Shown: positions 32,405 through 45,620, numbered from the stretch's first letter. The stretch: DNA of 64,000 nucleotides from Sphaerolaimus hirsutus (GCA_964036195.1 CAXIWS010000345.1:1-64000), one strand, 5' to 3'. Made by a program: numbers and translations. The notes: generated by a model from the letters alone, not told the origin.

Positions 32405-33274
32405 ACCTTATTTCCTCGAAATACCCCCCGGGGGTGATTGTTTCTGAGTGAGAATTTTGAGGGGGGGGGGGTTAAACGAGGCGGGGCTTTTTATTTCGCC
32501 AGAAATTTGTTTAACTTCCAGTTCCAGTACTAATTTGTAGTGTGTAACGTAGGCAGACGTCGAAAAATGCAGCAATAAGCACCATGTATAAGATACCGTA
32601 AATGCTCCAATAAGGCGACAGTCGGTTTATTGTTTTCAGCACATTTTTGGGGGTCGCATTATTGGAGAGGTCGCTTTATTGGAAAGGGTCGTATTGTATT
32701 TTTCAAAAACTCAACAACTCAACTTTTCATTTAACGCGTATGAGCATAGCACCGTAAAGCAATAGGTAATCACATCAAAGCCACAAAATTCTCAAAATAC
32801 TTAATATTCGGGTTCAACGATATCAATTAGCGGCGTCCGAAGATTGCGACATCGTTTTTCTTTTTTTCAATTTTTCTTTGGGGGTCGGATTATTGGAGGG
32901 GGTCGGATTATTGGAGAGGGTCGCTTTATACTTACACAACGTGTCAAAGGGGGTCGTACTATTGGAGAGGTCGCTTTATTGGAGGGGTGTCGTCCTAATA
33001 GAGCATTTACGGTAGAGTATAGACGTACATAAGTATGTAAATAGGTAGATGGTAAAAACAGGTTCTAACATAACACAGTCTTTGTTTCTAACGTGTGTTC
33101 TGCATTTCCCGGATCAAAAACTGTAGCTTTTGTCGTGTACGTTCCCTTTACACTCAATATGGGGGGGTATTTAAAGGGGAGGGGGGCTAATAAATTCAAG
33201 TGGCCATTTTGAGGGGTGTATTTCGAGACGGGCGGTAATTCGAGGGGGGGGGGGTATTTCGAGGAAATACGGTA
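32405..33274. mobile_element. TACCGTATT-type MITE with a nested TACCGTAAATGCTCC element
   Basis: The outer left end CTTATTTCCTCGAAATACC and right end GGTATTTCGAGGAAATACGG enclose a second inverted-repeat element at 32594-33014 with ends TACCGTAAATGCTCCAATAA and GAGCATTTACGGTA. Confidence 0.6.
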
Positions 33275-33653
33275 TGTGTTCCTAAGTCATTTTTTCGCCT
33301 AAAAAACTTTTTTGGAACCATTTTGATTTTATTAGCGTTGACGTCATGATGGAGTGCTTCCTTCAGAAAAATGCACAGCGTGCGGTCCGTTGAAAATAGA
33401 AAAAATCAAATTTACAATTTGTAGAATGCAGTGCCATTAGCTTCATTTATCGGTAATTTTGTGAGCTGCGCTGTCAGAACTTTTTGGTGCTCAAGAGACA
33501 TTTTTTGTATGGATTTTGATAAGTAGTTACGTAGGTGGGTTAATTTCCTTCTGAATATCGTGAATTCAGGTACTGAAGTCGTTATGGAACTGCGAATTGA
33601 TATTCATTTCATCACGCAATGGTAAAAAAATAAAAATAAATCACAAAACGAAA

Positions 33654-34115
33654 TACAGTCATCCCCGGGTTATCGGGTGGCACAAAATTCTCGAAAACTT
33701 ACCCGATAATGCGGGGAACCCGATAACCGGGGGGTGTAATGTTGAATCGCCACGGTGCTGGCGCGTGCATTTACCATCATTTACATTCATAATAAGTGAC
33801 TACGTTATATGTATTATGCTCTGCGGACAGCTAGTTTACATTCACATATTTTACATGTGTTTGATGCAATAATGCAATACTATGAATGCACCTTCACAAA
33901 AAAGGGGTCACAAAATTCGGAATACCCTATAACTGAAACCGTTTTGTATACAAAAATGCAGAACGTGTTCACAAATCCCACCCGATAACCCGGGAATGCG
34001 GGGAAACCTTCAATCCGGGGAATTTAGTTCACACGTGTCCCCGGTTTTCACAATTTCACCCATTAACCCGGGGAACCCTATAACCGGGGGAACCGTTAAC
34101 CCGGGGACGACTGTA
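33654..34115. mobile_element. Pogo/Tc1-like MITE (TACAGTCATCCCCGGGTTATC)
   Basis: The ends are TACAGTCATCCCCGG and CCGGGGACGACTGTA, with TA at both borders as expected for the Tc1/mariner group. The interior repeats CCCGATAACCCGGGG-type units. Non-autonomous. Confidence 0.65.
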
Positions 34116-34433
34116 CTTTAAACATAAAATTACATAACACGTAAATATTTGCAAGGTAAACAAAATGTCATGCAGGATGAAACGATCATTAATCTATCAA
34201 TACAAAAGCATACAAATGTATAAATTAAACTACCATATTACCTCGAATTATCCCCCCCCCTTGAATTAACCCCCCCCCCCCTCGAATTAACCCCTACTCA
34301 AAATGGGCTAGGAAAAAAATAGACCCCTCGAAATACCCCCCCCCGGAACTATGTATATCATGTATTCAATGTACATGATGTATTTATTACTGCTAATTTC
34401 CATTGCAGCTACACATAGACTAGTTTGTGTAGC

Positions 34434-34861
34434 TACCGTATTACCTCGAAATACCCCCAGGGGGTTTATTATTTCGCCAGCAAAATTTGAGGGGGGGATA
34501 ATTCGAGGGGGGGGTTTATTCGAGGGGGGGGTCTATTATTTTGCCAGAAAATTTCGGAAATTCCCCATACGCAGACGTAGAAAAATCAAACAATTACATA
34601 GATGTATATGTGTTTATAGGCATATATAACTGTAAATACACAAAAACCCTTCCCTATCGTCACTCAATCATCAGTTTTAACGTATGTTCTGCATTGTGCA
34701 GATCACAAACTGCGGTATCTGTCATGTACGTTCACCTTACACTCAATTTCAGGGGGGGTATTTCGAGGGGGGGGTTTATTATTTCCTCAGCCGAAATTTA
34801 GGGGGGGTATTTCGAGGGGGGGGTTAATTCAAGGGGGGGGTTAATTCGAGGTAATACGGTA
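34434..34861. mobile_element. TACCGTATT-end MITE
   Basis: The ends are TACCGTATTACCTCGAAAT and TTCGAGGTAATACGGTA. Partial ends of an older member lie just upstream at 34233-34350. Confidence 0.7.
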
Positions 34862-35539
34862 TGTATTTACGTTTTCATGTCCAAATATACCCTGTTTGGG
34901 CACATTTATTACCTGTTGAGGGTATTTCGAGGTGATACGGTGGACTACTAAAAATTGCAATTCATTAAAATTCGGATAAAGCGGCACATAGATAGGTAAA
35001 TTTAACAGAACTTCTCGAAAAGCAATGCGTTGCAAAAATCGCCGGTTTGAATATTTAGAATATATTTATTAATCTCATAAATCATCCGTAAACGCGTTTG
35101 AGTTCACCAGAATGACTTATTTTGAATCTCTATCAATTAGAGTTGACAGACACCTCATTCTGGTAAACTAAAATGCGTTCTTAGCCGATCCATGAATTTA
35201 CTAGGTCAATTTCGTTTTACCGGCAGTTAAAGTCTGCGCAGTGTCAGAAAATGTGCCTACGTGCACTATTTTGCAAGTGACTTGAGTGAAAAGTGAAATG
35301 GCGACATGTCTCTATCCAGTGTATAATTACTGTATGCTAGGTTATGTATTTTAGGATTCAAATTTTATCACCTAATTCAAACTTTCATTGCATAATTTCA
35401 ATTCAAATTTAAATAAAATTAAATAATTCAACCGTGTTGATTCATTTGAATTTGACTTAAATTTCAGTTTTCACCAAAATCACAGACACGGTGCAAACTA
35501 GTGTGCGCAGCGCCAATGTGTTTCATAGCTGCAGGGCAG

Positions 35540-35779
35540 GTGCCAGTTCCGCAAATTGAGAAGTAAAATGGCAAATGCGAAGTGAATTGAGAAGACAATT
35601 GGCAAAAGCGAAGTGAAATGGCAAGTAAATTGGCAAAAGCGAAGCAAAACAAATCAAAGGAAAAAGTTATTTCCACTAGCTTTTGCCAATTTCCTTCCTT
35701 ATTCACTTCTCACTTCTCATTTCACTTCGCATTTCCCATTTCACTTCTCACTTCTCCAGTTACTACACTCTGGTCTCAG
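35540..35779. mobile_element. Family II MITE with a degraded right end
   Basis: It starts GTGCCAGTTCCGCAAATTGA after CAG (35537-35539). The body matches 31026-31300. The expected right terminus is replaced by CTGGTCTCAG. Confidence 0.55.
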
Positions 35780-36113
35780 GTGTCACAATTCTCTAAGAAA
35801 TCGCCTCAGTGCGTGACTGGCGAGTTTCAATTAGTCCATTAGGAAATTGACTTTAGCCTTATGTATTTGTAGATGGTTTTAAGATTACGGTATTTACTTT
35901 AGTTTCAACATTTCATCACGCATGCAATGTCGCCGCGACATACCTACATTGAATCAATGTACCGTATTTCGTCGAAATAACCCCTTGAATCACACCCCTC
36001 GAAATACCCCACTCAAATAACCCCCCAGGGCTACAGCTGCGGGTATTGTGAAAAAAGCAGTTTTTGTGATTCTTTATTCAAATGTGATACGGTATCTAAA
36101 CGTCACTGTTGAG

Positions 36114-36299
36114 TACCGTATTTCTTCTAATAGAACGGCATACCTCCAATGGAACGGCACCCCCCAATAGAACGGTAGGTTTTGGCACTTTTTTCACCAA
36201 CGAAAGAAATAGAACGACAGCTTGCAATAGAACGGCAGGTACCTAAATAAGTCGACGAAAAAATAGAACGGCGCTCTTTTATTATAAGAAACACAGTAT
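36114..36299. mobile_element. TACCGTATTTCTTCTAATAGAACGG MITE
   Basis: CAATAGAACGG units repeat several times between a TACCGTATTTCTT left end and AAGAAACACAGTA right end. Confidence 0.55.
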
Positions 36300-36546
36300 C
36301 TAATATACGCTAAATATACCTCATATACTAGCGTGCGGTCAAGCTGTAGCTTATAGTGAGTGAGTCATGAAAGGCAACTTAATGGACATATAATAGGTGT
36401 TTCACTTGTGACATTGCGTGCCCGCCGCCAACTAAATTGCCTCCATCGGGAAATGAAAATAAGTTTAATGAACCGCTGCTTTCAATTTTCATGTGATTGT
36501 AAAATATGAAGACTGTAGCCATTTGACATTTATTTAGTAACTGGTG

Positions 36547-38040
36547 ATCAGGGTTGGCAAAATCTCAGAATAAAAAAATAAAAAAATAAAAAATGGAAAA
36601 TTGAAAAATAAAATAAAATAAAATGGAAAAGTAATAAAATAAAAATACAATTTTAGTATAATTCAAATTTTTGTAAAATTTTAGTAAAATTGTAAACTGG
36701 TGGAAAATATAAATGAGAAAATCACTTTATTGTATTTTACAGATCCCACATGCAAGCTGTCAGGCTGTCATCTTGTGTGAGGGTGACCCCAAGTGTTCAC
36801 TATATATACCCTAGGGGGCACCCCCCTCAGGCCACCCTTGGTGCAGAAAATTATTTTTTAATCATTTTTTCTGGAAAATATAAATGAGAATTCCATACAA
36901 ATTTTTGTTCCCAATGAAATTTATATTTTTAATAATTTTTTTTCTAGACACTTTAGACAAAAAAAGTTTTTTTGACATTGGTAGAGTGTAAGTACGTGCA
37001 ACTTTTCTACCCCCTCAGAAACCCCAGAAGCCCCACACGATGATGGCATTGTTGATCAAATAAAAAAATTTTTTTGGTTAAAAACGTAGGTTAGAAAAAG
37101 TGGACAATCCACTATCCCAAGCTATTTATGGAGCACATGGGGGCCAGAATTGGCTCGCTCAGTGTCAGGGGCAACATATGGCTGCTCCTGGGCCCCGTTT
37201 TTGCACTTATGTTTTTTTATAGCAAATGATAAAAACAGCCCTGTGTAGAGAGAGCACTCACGTGACAGCGCGTCCAGCGCCTGCAGTGTCATGATGCAAA
37301 TCACAAAATACTTGTGCCCATTCAATGTGGGCACTATTTATCTGATAAAAACCTATTGGGGCCGATGGGCAATGTGCCCTGTATCTAGTGTGACTGGCCC
37401 AGACAGATAAAGAGGTCATGTACAGAAAATCAAAAATCACAGTTTTTTTATTACAACCACAATTTAGGTAATCACAAAGTTTAAAATCATTGTTGACATG
37501 GCTTCGTGGCACATGTCTGTATATTGGGGGTAATTTTTGTGTGGGGGAGTGGGCTGGGGGTCAAAATATACCCCCTACTTACCAGTGGGTCAAAACGATA
37601 TCTTTGGGCAAGCCACAAGGAATGTTTATTTTTTGAAAAAGCACCAACACAAGTGTATTCATCACTTGTGTTGTCAGCACACCAAAAAAAGGCTGCACAC
37701 TTTACTGCAGCCATATTTTGTGTGGTTTTTTGAAAATTCTCATTTATATTTTCCGGGAAAAAATTGGCAAAATTTTTTCATTTATCTGTAGCAGCAGAAC
37801 AGGGGGGTGCCATGGGGTGCCACTTGGCATTTATGTAGGCAAATGTTGTGGGCACCCCCACAACAAATGGCAGCCATATTGGGCTGCACGTTTCCCTGTG
37901 AGATTGTTATGAAAAATGAGGTACCTGATTTCTCATTTAAATGTGCCACCAGTTTACAAAAACTCGAGTGTCTGTAAAATTCTAGAAAAAGTTTTCTATC
38001 CTGTTGCTTAAGATTCTAGCTGCCAATTTGCGGAACTGGT
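36547..38040. other. Repeat-derived interval with no supported gene
   Basis: An AATAAAAAAATAAAA array after CAGGGTTGGCAAAAT (36552) is followed by an element bounded by AAACTGGTGG (about 36695) and CCACCAGTTTAC (about 37948). The minus-strand frame at 37258-37512 lies inside it and shows no known domain. Confidence 0.4.
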
Positions 38041-38372
38041 GCCTTGTTGTTACTTTCATTGTTGTGATTGAAAAATATTTTTGCTCAAAATTGCGAATTT
38101 TCACATTGTTTGATGTATTTACACCCTAAATATCACTAATATAGGTATGTGATTTTCTTCCCATTTTATTCGTCTCATACCTTGAAAAAGCCTATGTATT
38201 GAAATTGAACCTCGCAAGCCCCCCCCCCCCACCCCACCCCCCCTACCCCCCCAAAAAACAAACAACAACAACAAACAAACAAATTTTAGCTGTCTTTCCC
38301 ACGGGAAGAACAATCAGCTACATATATCTATGCGGTCCCTGTGATGGTCAGAATTCAAGATACTATTATACC

Positions 38373-39129
38373 TACCGTATTTCCTCGAAATACCCCCAGG
38401 GGGTTTATTTTTTCAGAGTGGAAATTTTGAGGGGGAAATTATCCGAGGGGGGGGGGGGGTTATTATTTCGTCAGAAATTTTCATGTATTTCATAGTAAAG
38501 AGTGCTCGTTTTCATACCCAAAACCGGTAATAAACGTGAGAATATAGGATACCGTATTTGCTTGAATAATCCCCCTGGGGGATTATTATTTCGTCAGACT
38601 ATTTTGAGGGGGGGGGGGGGAATTATCGAGGGGAGGAATTATTTGAGGGGGGGAATTATTGTTTTGTCAACATTTTCAACCATGTTTCTATCAACTCATT
38701 TGATGAAATCTGCTTTATTCACACAAAAACGTGCCATTTTTGTTAAAATTGGGCACAATAAATTGAGCAAATTCTTCAAGGGGGGATTATTTGAGGGGGG
38801 GGAATTATTATTTCCTCACTAGATGTACAGGGGGGGATTATTCGAGGGGGGAATTATTCAAGGGGGGGTACTATTCAAGCAAATACGGTATATTTGGACA
38901 TATCAGGTATATAGACGTACATCTGTATAAATACATATTAGCATGTATGTGCATCTGCGATGAAAATTGGCGTCAATAAATACATAATGTACACTGCATA
39001 CATGATGTACATCATTCCAGACGGGGGTATTTCGAGGGGGTTTTTTTCCTCAGCCCGAAAACACCTGGGGGTATTTCGAGAGGGGGGGGTTAATTCAAGG
39101 GGGAGGGGGTAATTCAAGGAAATACGGTA
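38373..39129. mobile_element. TACCGTATT MITE with nested TACCGTATTTGCTTG copy
   Basis: The outer ends are TACCGTATTTCCTCG and AAGGAAATACGGTA. The inner element 38550-38890 has ends TACCGTATTTGCTTGAATAA and TTCAAGCAAATACGGTA. Both are dominated by G or C runs. Confidence 0.65.
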
Positions 39130-40140
39130 TTTATGTCGCCACCCGTGCAACGATGGGTAAGTTTTAGTCACAAATTTTTAGTCCCCTGCCGGGGACGAAC
39201 GTCCCTGGTCCGGGACAAAAATGCTTTGTTTACTGGAAACAAATTTTTCTCACCGGGAACGTGTTACCCGGTCGGGGCCATTTCGACATTGCCAGGGACC
39301 TGGCCCCGACAGGATTATGATCACTATACAAAAATACAGTAATCGAAAAAATTGAAGTATAAATAAAATGACAACCGGTTACCGCGCTGAGCTTAAATTT
39401 GGCATGTGTACTCACTAAACGAAGGAGTACTCACATGCCGAAATCACATGCCGAGACAAATCCAAAAAAATTTATACACTCCCCCAAAAGAAAATGCATC
39501 AGCGCGTGTAACCGTCTCAAAACAATTTTGTGCATGGTAATTTGGTGATAATTCACCTTATTAACATGCCAACAACCCAAACACGCCAATTATTCACTTT
39601 TGAAAAAAAATTATTTTTTGCCGGGTCCCGGTCCCCGGCCGGGACCTGTGTAAATAGCCGAGTTTCCCCCCCCCCAAATTCTGATTTACATCATTTTGAT
39701 GTTGAAACAGCAGTTTTCTAATAAAATATTGGTTTTGCACATGTTTTAACCCCACATAACATATGTGTATTCATTCAAGTGTCGAAAAAGTCCATAAAAA
39801 TGTCCTCAATGAGGGTCTGATACATGTTCTACTGCAGGAGTCGGTGTGTCGCGCAGATTTCAAACGTGTTATATCGATGTTAAATGGTGTGTTCCTTATA
39901 AAGCACGACTCACTGATTATGGATCCGCTTAGAACTCAAAATAGACAAAATGGCAAAAATGTCCGCAAATGACTGTCTATCGCATAACACTATATTGTCT
40001 CATAATATAAAATTTTTTTAAATGTTGTGCGATCGCGCTTCAATTTGCCATGCGAATTTGAAAACACTTCCTGATATCGCATGCAAAAAATCACATTCCC
40101 AGGTCATCTGTGTCAATAGTTATGACACCGGGCTAATTCA
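39130..40140. other. GGGAC-rich palindromic repeats, no gene seen
   Basis: GTCCCCTGCCGGGGAC and CCGGTCCCCGGCCGGGACC blocks occur at about 39180-39310 and 39620-39650. I find no supported coding sequence. Confidence 0.45.
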
Positions 40141-41115
40141 ACTTGTGCACAAGTAAATGGACTTTTGCTCGCGCACAATTACACTTGTAAGAATATCACT
40201 TGTGCACAAGTAACTGCATTTGCGGAGACAGCTTTTTTGTTTCGTATACAAAGCAAAATATACTTGTGCACAAGTAAACATGACTTGTGGAGCTATTATT
40301 TTGTGGTATAAACAAAGCAAAATGCACTTGTGCACAAGTCCACGTGACTATCGGACCGGAGTACCGGAACTGTAATTAAATGAAATTTTCCGGTCCGCCA
40401 TTGAAGTGTGTTGCGCATCGGCAAACTTAGGGGTGTAATTAAAGAGACATTATGTTGTGCACTAGTAGCTTATATCGCGCATCTCAAGTTCGATTTGGCT
40501 ACTGATAGAAATGCAAAAAAAGAGGTCATAAATAGATGAAAACATAAGTACAAGTTCAGGAATCGTTGAATGTAACACACTTAGGTGCCGCAAATGAATA
40601 AATTTGCAAATGTAAACCACTAAGTAGCAAGTTACGTAAATTAAGCAGATTAATGCGTGTGAACTGGAAATAGAACACACGTTGTACTTAAAATGCACTT
40701 GCATATATAAATAGAGCAATCGATAAGTGTTCCAGCGCACCCAACCCACTTTAATTACTCACTCGATGCATTTATCGATGAATATATGCAGTCAATTGTA
40801 GCAATGTGAAATAAGCAGATGTAGTGATTGGGGACATTTGGTGCAGAGAATTATTGACTGCATCAAATGCGGATTGTGCAAGTATAAATTTGTGTTGCAA
40901 CTGGAATGTGTGAAGTGTTTATTGGAAGTACAGGTGACACATTTCTAATTCAAATAGACATAAAATAAACAAACATTAGAGAATTAATTAGTAGGACATT
41001 GGTGAACGTTTTACACCTTTTTGAAAACATTTTTCATATTTCAAGTCAAAGAGACTTGTGCACAACACATGTTACTAGTGCAGAAGTCAATTTTCCATAA
41101 TCAACATCAATCGCT

Positions 41116-41440
41116 TTGACTTGAAGCAGAGGTGATACGTTTTTGTTCAAATCAATCAAATTAAATCATTTTGTCAACAATTAGACTAGTGCACAAGTCA
41201 CGTGTGTCGTGCACAAGTCGCCATGACTTGAAGCAGAGGTGATACGTTTTTGTTCAAATCAATCAAATTAAATCATTTTGTCAACAATTAGACTAGTGCA
41301 CAAGTCACGTGTGTTGTGCACAAGTCGCCATGACTTGAAGCAGAGGTGATACGTTTTTGTTCAAATCAATCAAATTAAATCATTTTGTCAACAATTAGAC
41401 TTGTGCACAAGTCACGTGTGTCGTGCACAAGTCGCTTTGA
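41116..41440. repeat. Tandem repeat, about 107 bp x 3
   Basis: Three successive units start with TTGAAGCAGAGGTGATACG (about 41119, 41227, 41335) and include ACTAGTGCACAAGTCACGTG. They are nearly identical, so recently amplified. Confidence 0.75.
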
Positions 41441-41447
41441 CTTGAAG

Positions 41448-42275
41448 CCGAGGAGATCAATAACAGAAACACGTCCATGCAATCTGTACATGATCTGACA
41501 CGCTGGGAGCGTCCCCGTCGCTCATATCGGACACCTCGTTGGAGGTGACTAATGCCCAGCTAATTTTTCTTCATTCCATCAATGACTATCAAGTATTACT
41601 ACATTATTTGTCTGCTTCAAGTCAAAACAACTTGTGCACGACACATGATACTTGTGCACTAGTTGTATTTCCTATAATATAAATCCGTGCAAATATGAGT
41701 GCACTGCAGCATGTTCTCATTGACATGTTCATGTTACTATTATGCTTATATTGAACTATTTAAATGGAATTTATTGTTTACCTCAGTTCAAAGCTGGCGT
41801 ATGAATAAATAAATAAATAAATAAATTATCATATTTATATACATAAATAAATTTATCAGTACTTGAATATATGGCGTGTTTAAATATACTAATTTTATAC
41901 AATTTCAATCTTTGTTGTTAGAATCAGGGAGTAATTATTTAAACAATTTTTAATTTTATTTGTCAATATAAGTAATAAAATAGACATAAAATTAACAAAC
42001 ATTAGAGAATTAATTAGTAGGACATTGGTGAACGTCTTACACCTTTTTGAAAACATTTTTCATATTTCAAGTCAAAGAGACTTGTGCACAACACATGTTA
42101 CTAGTGCAGAAGTCAATTTTCCATAATCAACATCAATCGCTTTGACTTGAAGCCGAGGAGATCAATAACAGAAACACGTCCATGCAATCTGTACATGATC
42201 TGACACGCTGGGAGCGTCCCCGTCGCTCAGATCGGACACCTCGTTGGAGGTGACTAATGCCCAGCTAATTTTTCT
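41448..42275. repeat. Duplicated ~120-bp segment (41448 and 42152)
   Basis: The segment from GAGATCAATAACAGAAACAC to CCCAGCTAATTTTTCT appears twice with one or two differences, both after a TTTGACTTGAAGCCGAG module. Between the copies lies AT-rich sequence with AAATAAATAAATAAAT at 41804. Confidence 0.65.
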
Positions 42276-42378
42276 GATGTCAATTTCTGATTTCTGCTAA
42301 TGTCAATATAAGTCATTTTCACCAACTGCGCAAAATATACGGTCAAAATAATGGGCAAAATAACGAGGAACGAGGTAT

Positions 42379-44293
42379 TTACACATGTTGAACAATATTT
42401 GGAACATGAGCCGCTTTCTTCTTGTTAATTAGAAAAATTAAAGCGGAAACAATTACAAAAACGATGATTGTCACTTGGACCACCAGCAGTACATCCGTGG
42501 CGGCAATGTGTCTGGACGACGGATTCTGGGAGAATGAACAGAGTGTGATTGAACTTTTTGGGAAATAGCATTGAATTAATCATTACACACACGCACACGC
42601 ACACGCACACGCACACGCACACGCACACGCACACGCACACGCACACGCACACGCACACGCACACGCACACGCACACGCACACGCACACGCACACGCACAC
42701 GCACACGCACACGCACACGCACACGCATACGCACACACACGCAGACACACACACGCACAGACACACACACGCACAGACACGCACACACGCACGCACGCAC
42801 ATGACTGGAAGTTATAAAAAAGCGAACTCACAACATCCTCAATAGTGACGGTGTCCATTTCGCCAATCGTGGTGAACAGCTTGGTGTACAGCTTGCACAG
42901 GTTAGTGCGACATGGCTTCGTGTCATTCTGTTCACCCATAGCGTCTTCCATCCCGTCGTTGTTGTTATGGGAACGCTGCACACGCAGTGCACCTGCAGTT
43001 CGAAATGAGACTGGACTGATGCGTATGTGACAGTGTATTAACTTCTATTTGCATGCATTATATTATAGAAAATATTACTCTTGCACAAGTCGAATGTGTT
43101 GTGCACAAGTCATTTTGACTCGAAACGGAAAAGACATTGCAAAATTGTATTTTAATTGATACGTAAGGATTGCATTCTAAACTCATCATTTTTGACAAAA
43201 GTTTGGATTTTACTTACGTTTAAATTCAAAAGCAAAACAAATTTACATATTTTTCAGCTTCAAGTAAAAATAACTTGTGCACAACACATAATACTTGTGC
43301 ACTAGTCATATTTTGTATAAAACATCGTAAATATTTACATGTTTAAAAATGTCTTAAAGGTGTTACACAATTATATGGAAAAATGAAGTGTTAATGAAGG
43401 AAATGTAATTAATTAATGAACAAATTACGCATTTTATGTAGTGTAACTGACCGTCATTGTCCAAAATTTGGTCTGTAACATTGACCAGCGCCCTGCGGGA
43501 TCGACTGGCGTCATCGGTGACGTTGCGTGGTACAGATGGGGCGGGGGCGGGGGCGGGGGCGTCTGATTTGAGCAATGGAGCTGCGCAATGTAATTAGAAT
43601 TACTCATTATGAATACATTCATTCAAATATCTTGTGCAAAACATCTTGTTCACTAAAGAATAGGTCTAAATACAAAGTTGGTTGACAACAATAAATTTCT
43701 TGTGCAAAAGTACTCGATGAAGGCACAGCTTACCGTATTTCCTCGAAATACCCCCCCCCCCCCTTGAAACCCCCCCCCCCTTGTTTGACCCCCCCCTCTC
43801 GAGACCACTATGAAACAATCACCCCCCCCCTCGAAATACCCCCCCCCAAATTGAGTGTAAAGGGAACGTACATGACAATAACTGTAGTTTGTGTTCAGTG
43901 TACTGCAGAACACACGTTAAAACACTGTCGGTGTCACGTTAGAACAGTGTACATACCATCTACATACTAATATTAGTCTACAGAACCTTTTAAATTGCGG
44001 TTTTTGTTGCATTTTTCGACGTCTGCGTACGTTTCAGACGACAATTTCGTACTCGGTTTTCAAAAATTTTCTTGTGAAACAATAACCCCCCCTCGAAATA
44101 CCCCCCCTCGTTTAACCCCCCCCCCTCTCGGGACCACTATGAAACAATCACCCCCCGGGGGGTATTTCGAGGAAATACGGTATGCTCAATTATAAAGATA
44201 AATATTCACCATAAAAAAATTGAACTGACCAATGCCGGCATACAGGGAAAAGAAGATGGTTGCCCACATAGCGCCGGAAAAAATGATGCCCAT
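42379..44293 (-). CDS. Small single-pass type I membrane protein, 166 residues
   Basis: Four minus-strand exons: 44293-44230, 43580-43452, 42992-42832 and 42525-42379 (TAA at 42379-42381). All introns are GT-AG and in phase, giving 501 nt. The first 21 residues (MGIIFSGAMWATIFFSLYAG) look like a signal peptide. Then comes an Ala-Pro repeat encoded by GGGGCG units, NVT, NVT and NDT sequons, and only two cysteines (PCRTNLC). A membrane helix follows at about residues 130-151 (VLLVVQVTIIVFVIV...), with the stop-transfer KKK and a short tail ending VPNIVQHV. This predicts an N-out plasma-membrane or secretory-pathway protein. I recognise no family. Intron 1 holds a TACCGTATT MITE, intron 3 a CACACG microsatellite, and intron 2 GTGCAC repeats. 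Confidence 0.7.
42585..42802. repeat. (CACACG)n microsatellite
   Basis: About 35 hexamer units, degenerating to CACACACGCAGA at the right. Long frames in all six directions are artefacts of this array. It lies in intron 3 of the membrane-protein gene. Confidence 0.9.
43731..44182. mobile_element. TACCGTATT-end MITE in a gene intron
   Basis: The ends are TACCGTATTTCCTCGAAAT and ATTTCGAGGAAATACGGTA. It lies in intron 1 of the 42379-44293 gene, 48 bp from exon 1. Confidence 0.7.
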
Positions 44294-45326
44294 CGTTTTT
44301 GTCGAAGCTGTCGTGCGTCGAAAAAATATATACAATTTGATCGCAAATGGTAGCTGAAAAAAATGAACGTTCCTTTTATGTCAGGAAAAACTCAAAGTGG
44401 TTGCCTAAGGCTACAAAAAAATAATGTCCATGATCCATCAAATAAAATGAAATACTGGAATGTCATGCAGAGATAATCATCTTTTACTGCACCACAGGCA
44501 AAAGATTACATTTAGATTCAAAAGCAAACAAAATATACACAAATGTCTGTTTCAAGTCAAAATGACTTGTGCACAACACCTGTGACTTGTGCACTATTTG
44601 TATTTCCTATAGTATAAATAGATCCATGCAAGTAGAAGTGCGCTGCAACATGCGCAGTGCACTGGGACAGGTGTAAATTTGATACAAAGTGAAATTTAGT
44701 GCAAACGTAAGTGTAAACATGTGCATTGACCTACATAACTATTCCCTTCAAAGATAATTTGTCTATTGTTTAAGTAGAAAAAAATTGCACATAAGTACAT
44801 ATTCTATAATGCATATAAATGCAATCGCGAGTACACTGAGACAAATGTAAGATTAATTTGCATGGGAATCTAGTGCAACCACCTTTGTCAGTGCATTGCG
44901 CATGTCGCAGTGCAGTCCTATTTGCACGGATGTATATTGTGGGAAATTTGATTTGTGCACAAGTCGCATGTGTCGTGCACCAGTCACTTTGACTTGAAGC
45001 AGTAGACATCACGCAAAAAGCTGTCAAAAATATATCCATGCAGATAGGAGTGCACTCAGGCTTGTGCAGTGCACTGAGACAGGTGTACATTTGATACGGG
45101 TGAATTTTAGTGCATGCACTGACGTATGTAAATGAAGCAGTTATGTATCAATGTAAATACAAAATTCACATTGCTTTTTTTACATTTCAAATCAATTCAT
45201 ATACAATTTGATCACAAATGGTAGCTGAAAAAAATGAACGTTCCTTTTATGTCAGGAAAAACTCAAAGTGGTTGCCTAAGGCTACAAAAAAATAATGTCC
45301 ATGATCCATCAAATAAAATGAAATAC

Positions 45327-45620
45327 TGGAATGTCATGCAGAGATAATCATCTTTTACTGCACCACAGGCAAGAGATTAAGGCATTGTAGCAATCGCAAT
45401 TATGACTGATTCCATAATGAGGAGAAATTCTGGAATGTCATGCAGAGATAATCATCTTTTACTGCACCACAGGCAAAAGATTAAGGCATTTGAGCAATCG
45501 CAAATATGACTGATTCCATAATGAGGAGAAATTCTGGAATGTCATGCAGAGATAATCATCTTTTACTGCACCACAGGCAAGAGATTAAGCATTTGAGCAA
45601 TCGCAATTATGACTGATTTT
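45327..45620. repeat. Tandem repeat, about 104 bp x 3
   Basis: TGGAATGTCATGCAGAGATA starts units at about 45327, 45431 and 45535. The first unit also belongs to a duplication of 44340-44510. Confidence 0.75.

Noticed and set aside
37258..37512. Globin E-helix-like stretch (GHKYFVICIM...) on the minus strand
   Set aside because: It lies inside a repeat bounded by CTGGTGG ends, and the exon at 29508-29660 already covers the E helix.
42425..42981. Long open frames of alternating Cys-Val, Arg-Val, Thr-His or Ala-Cys residues
   Set aside because: They are translations of the CACACG microsatellite, open in every frame. Only the flanking exons of the membrane-protein gene are real.
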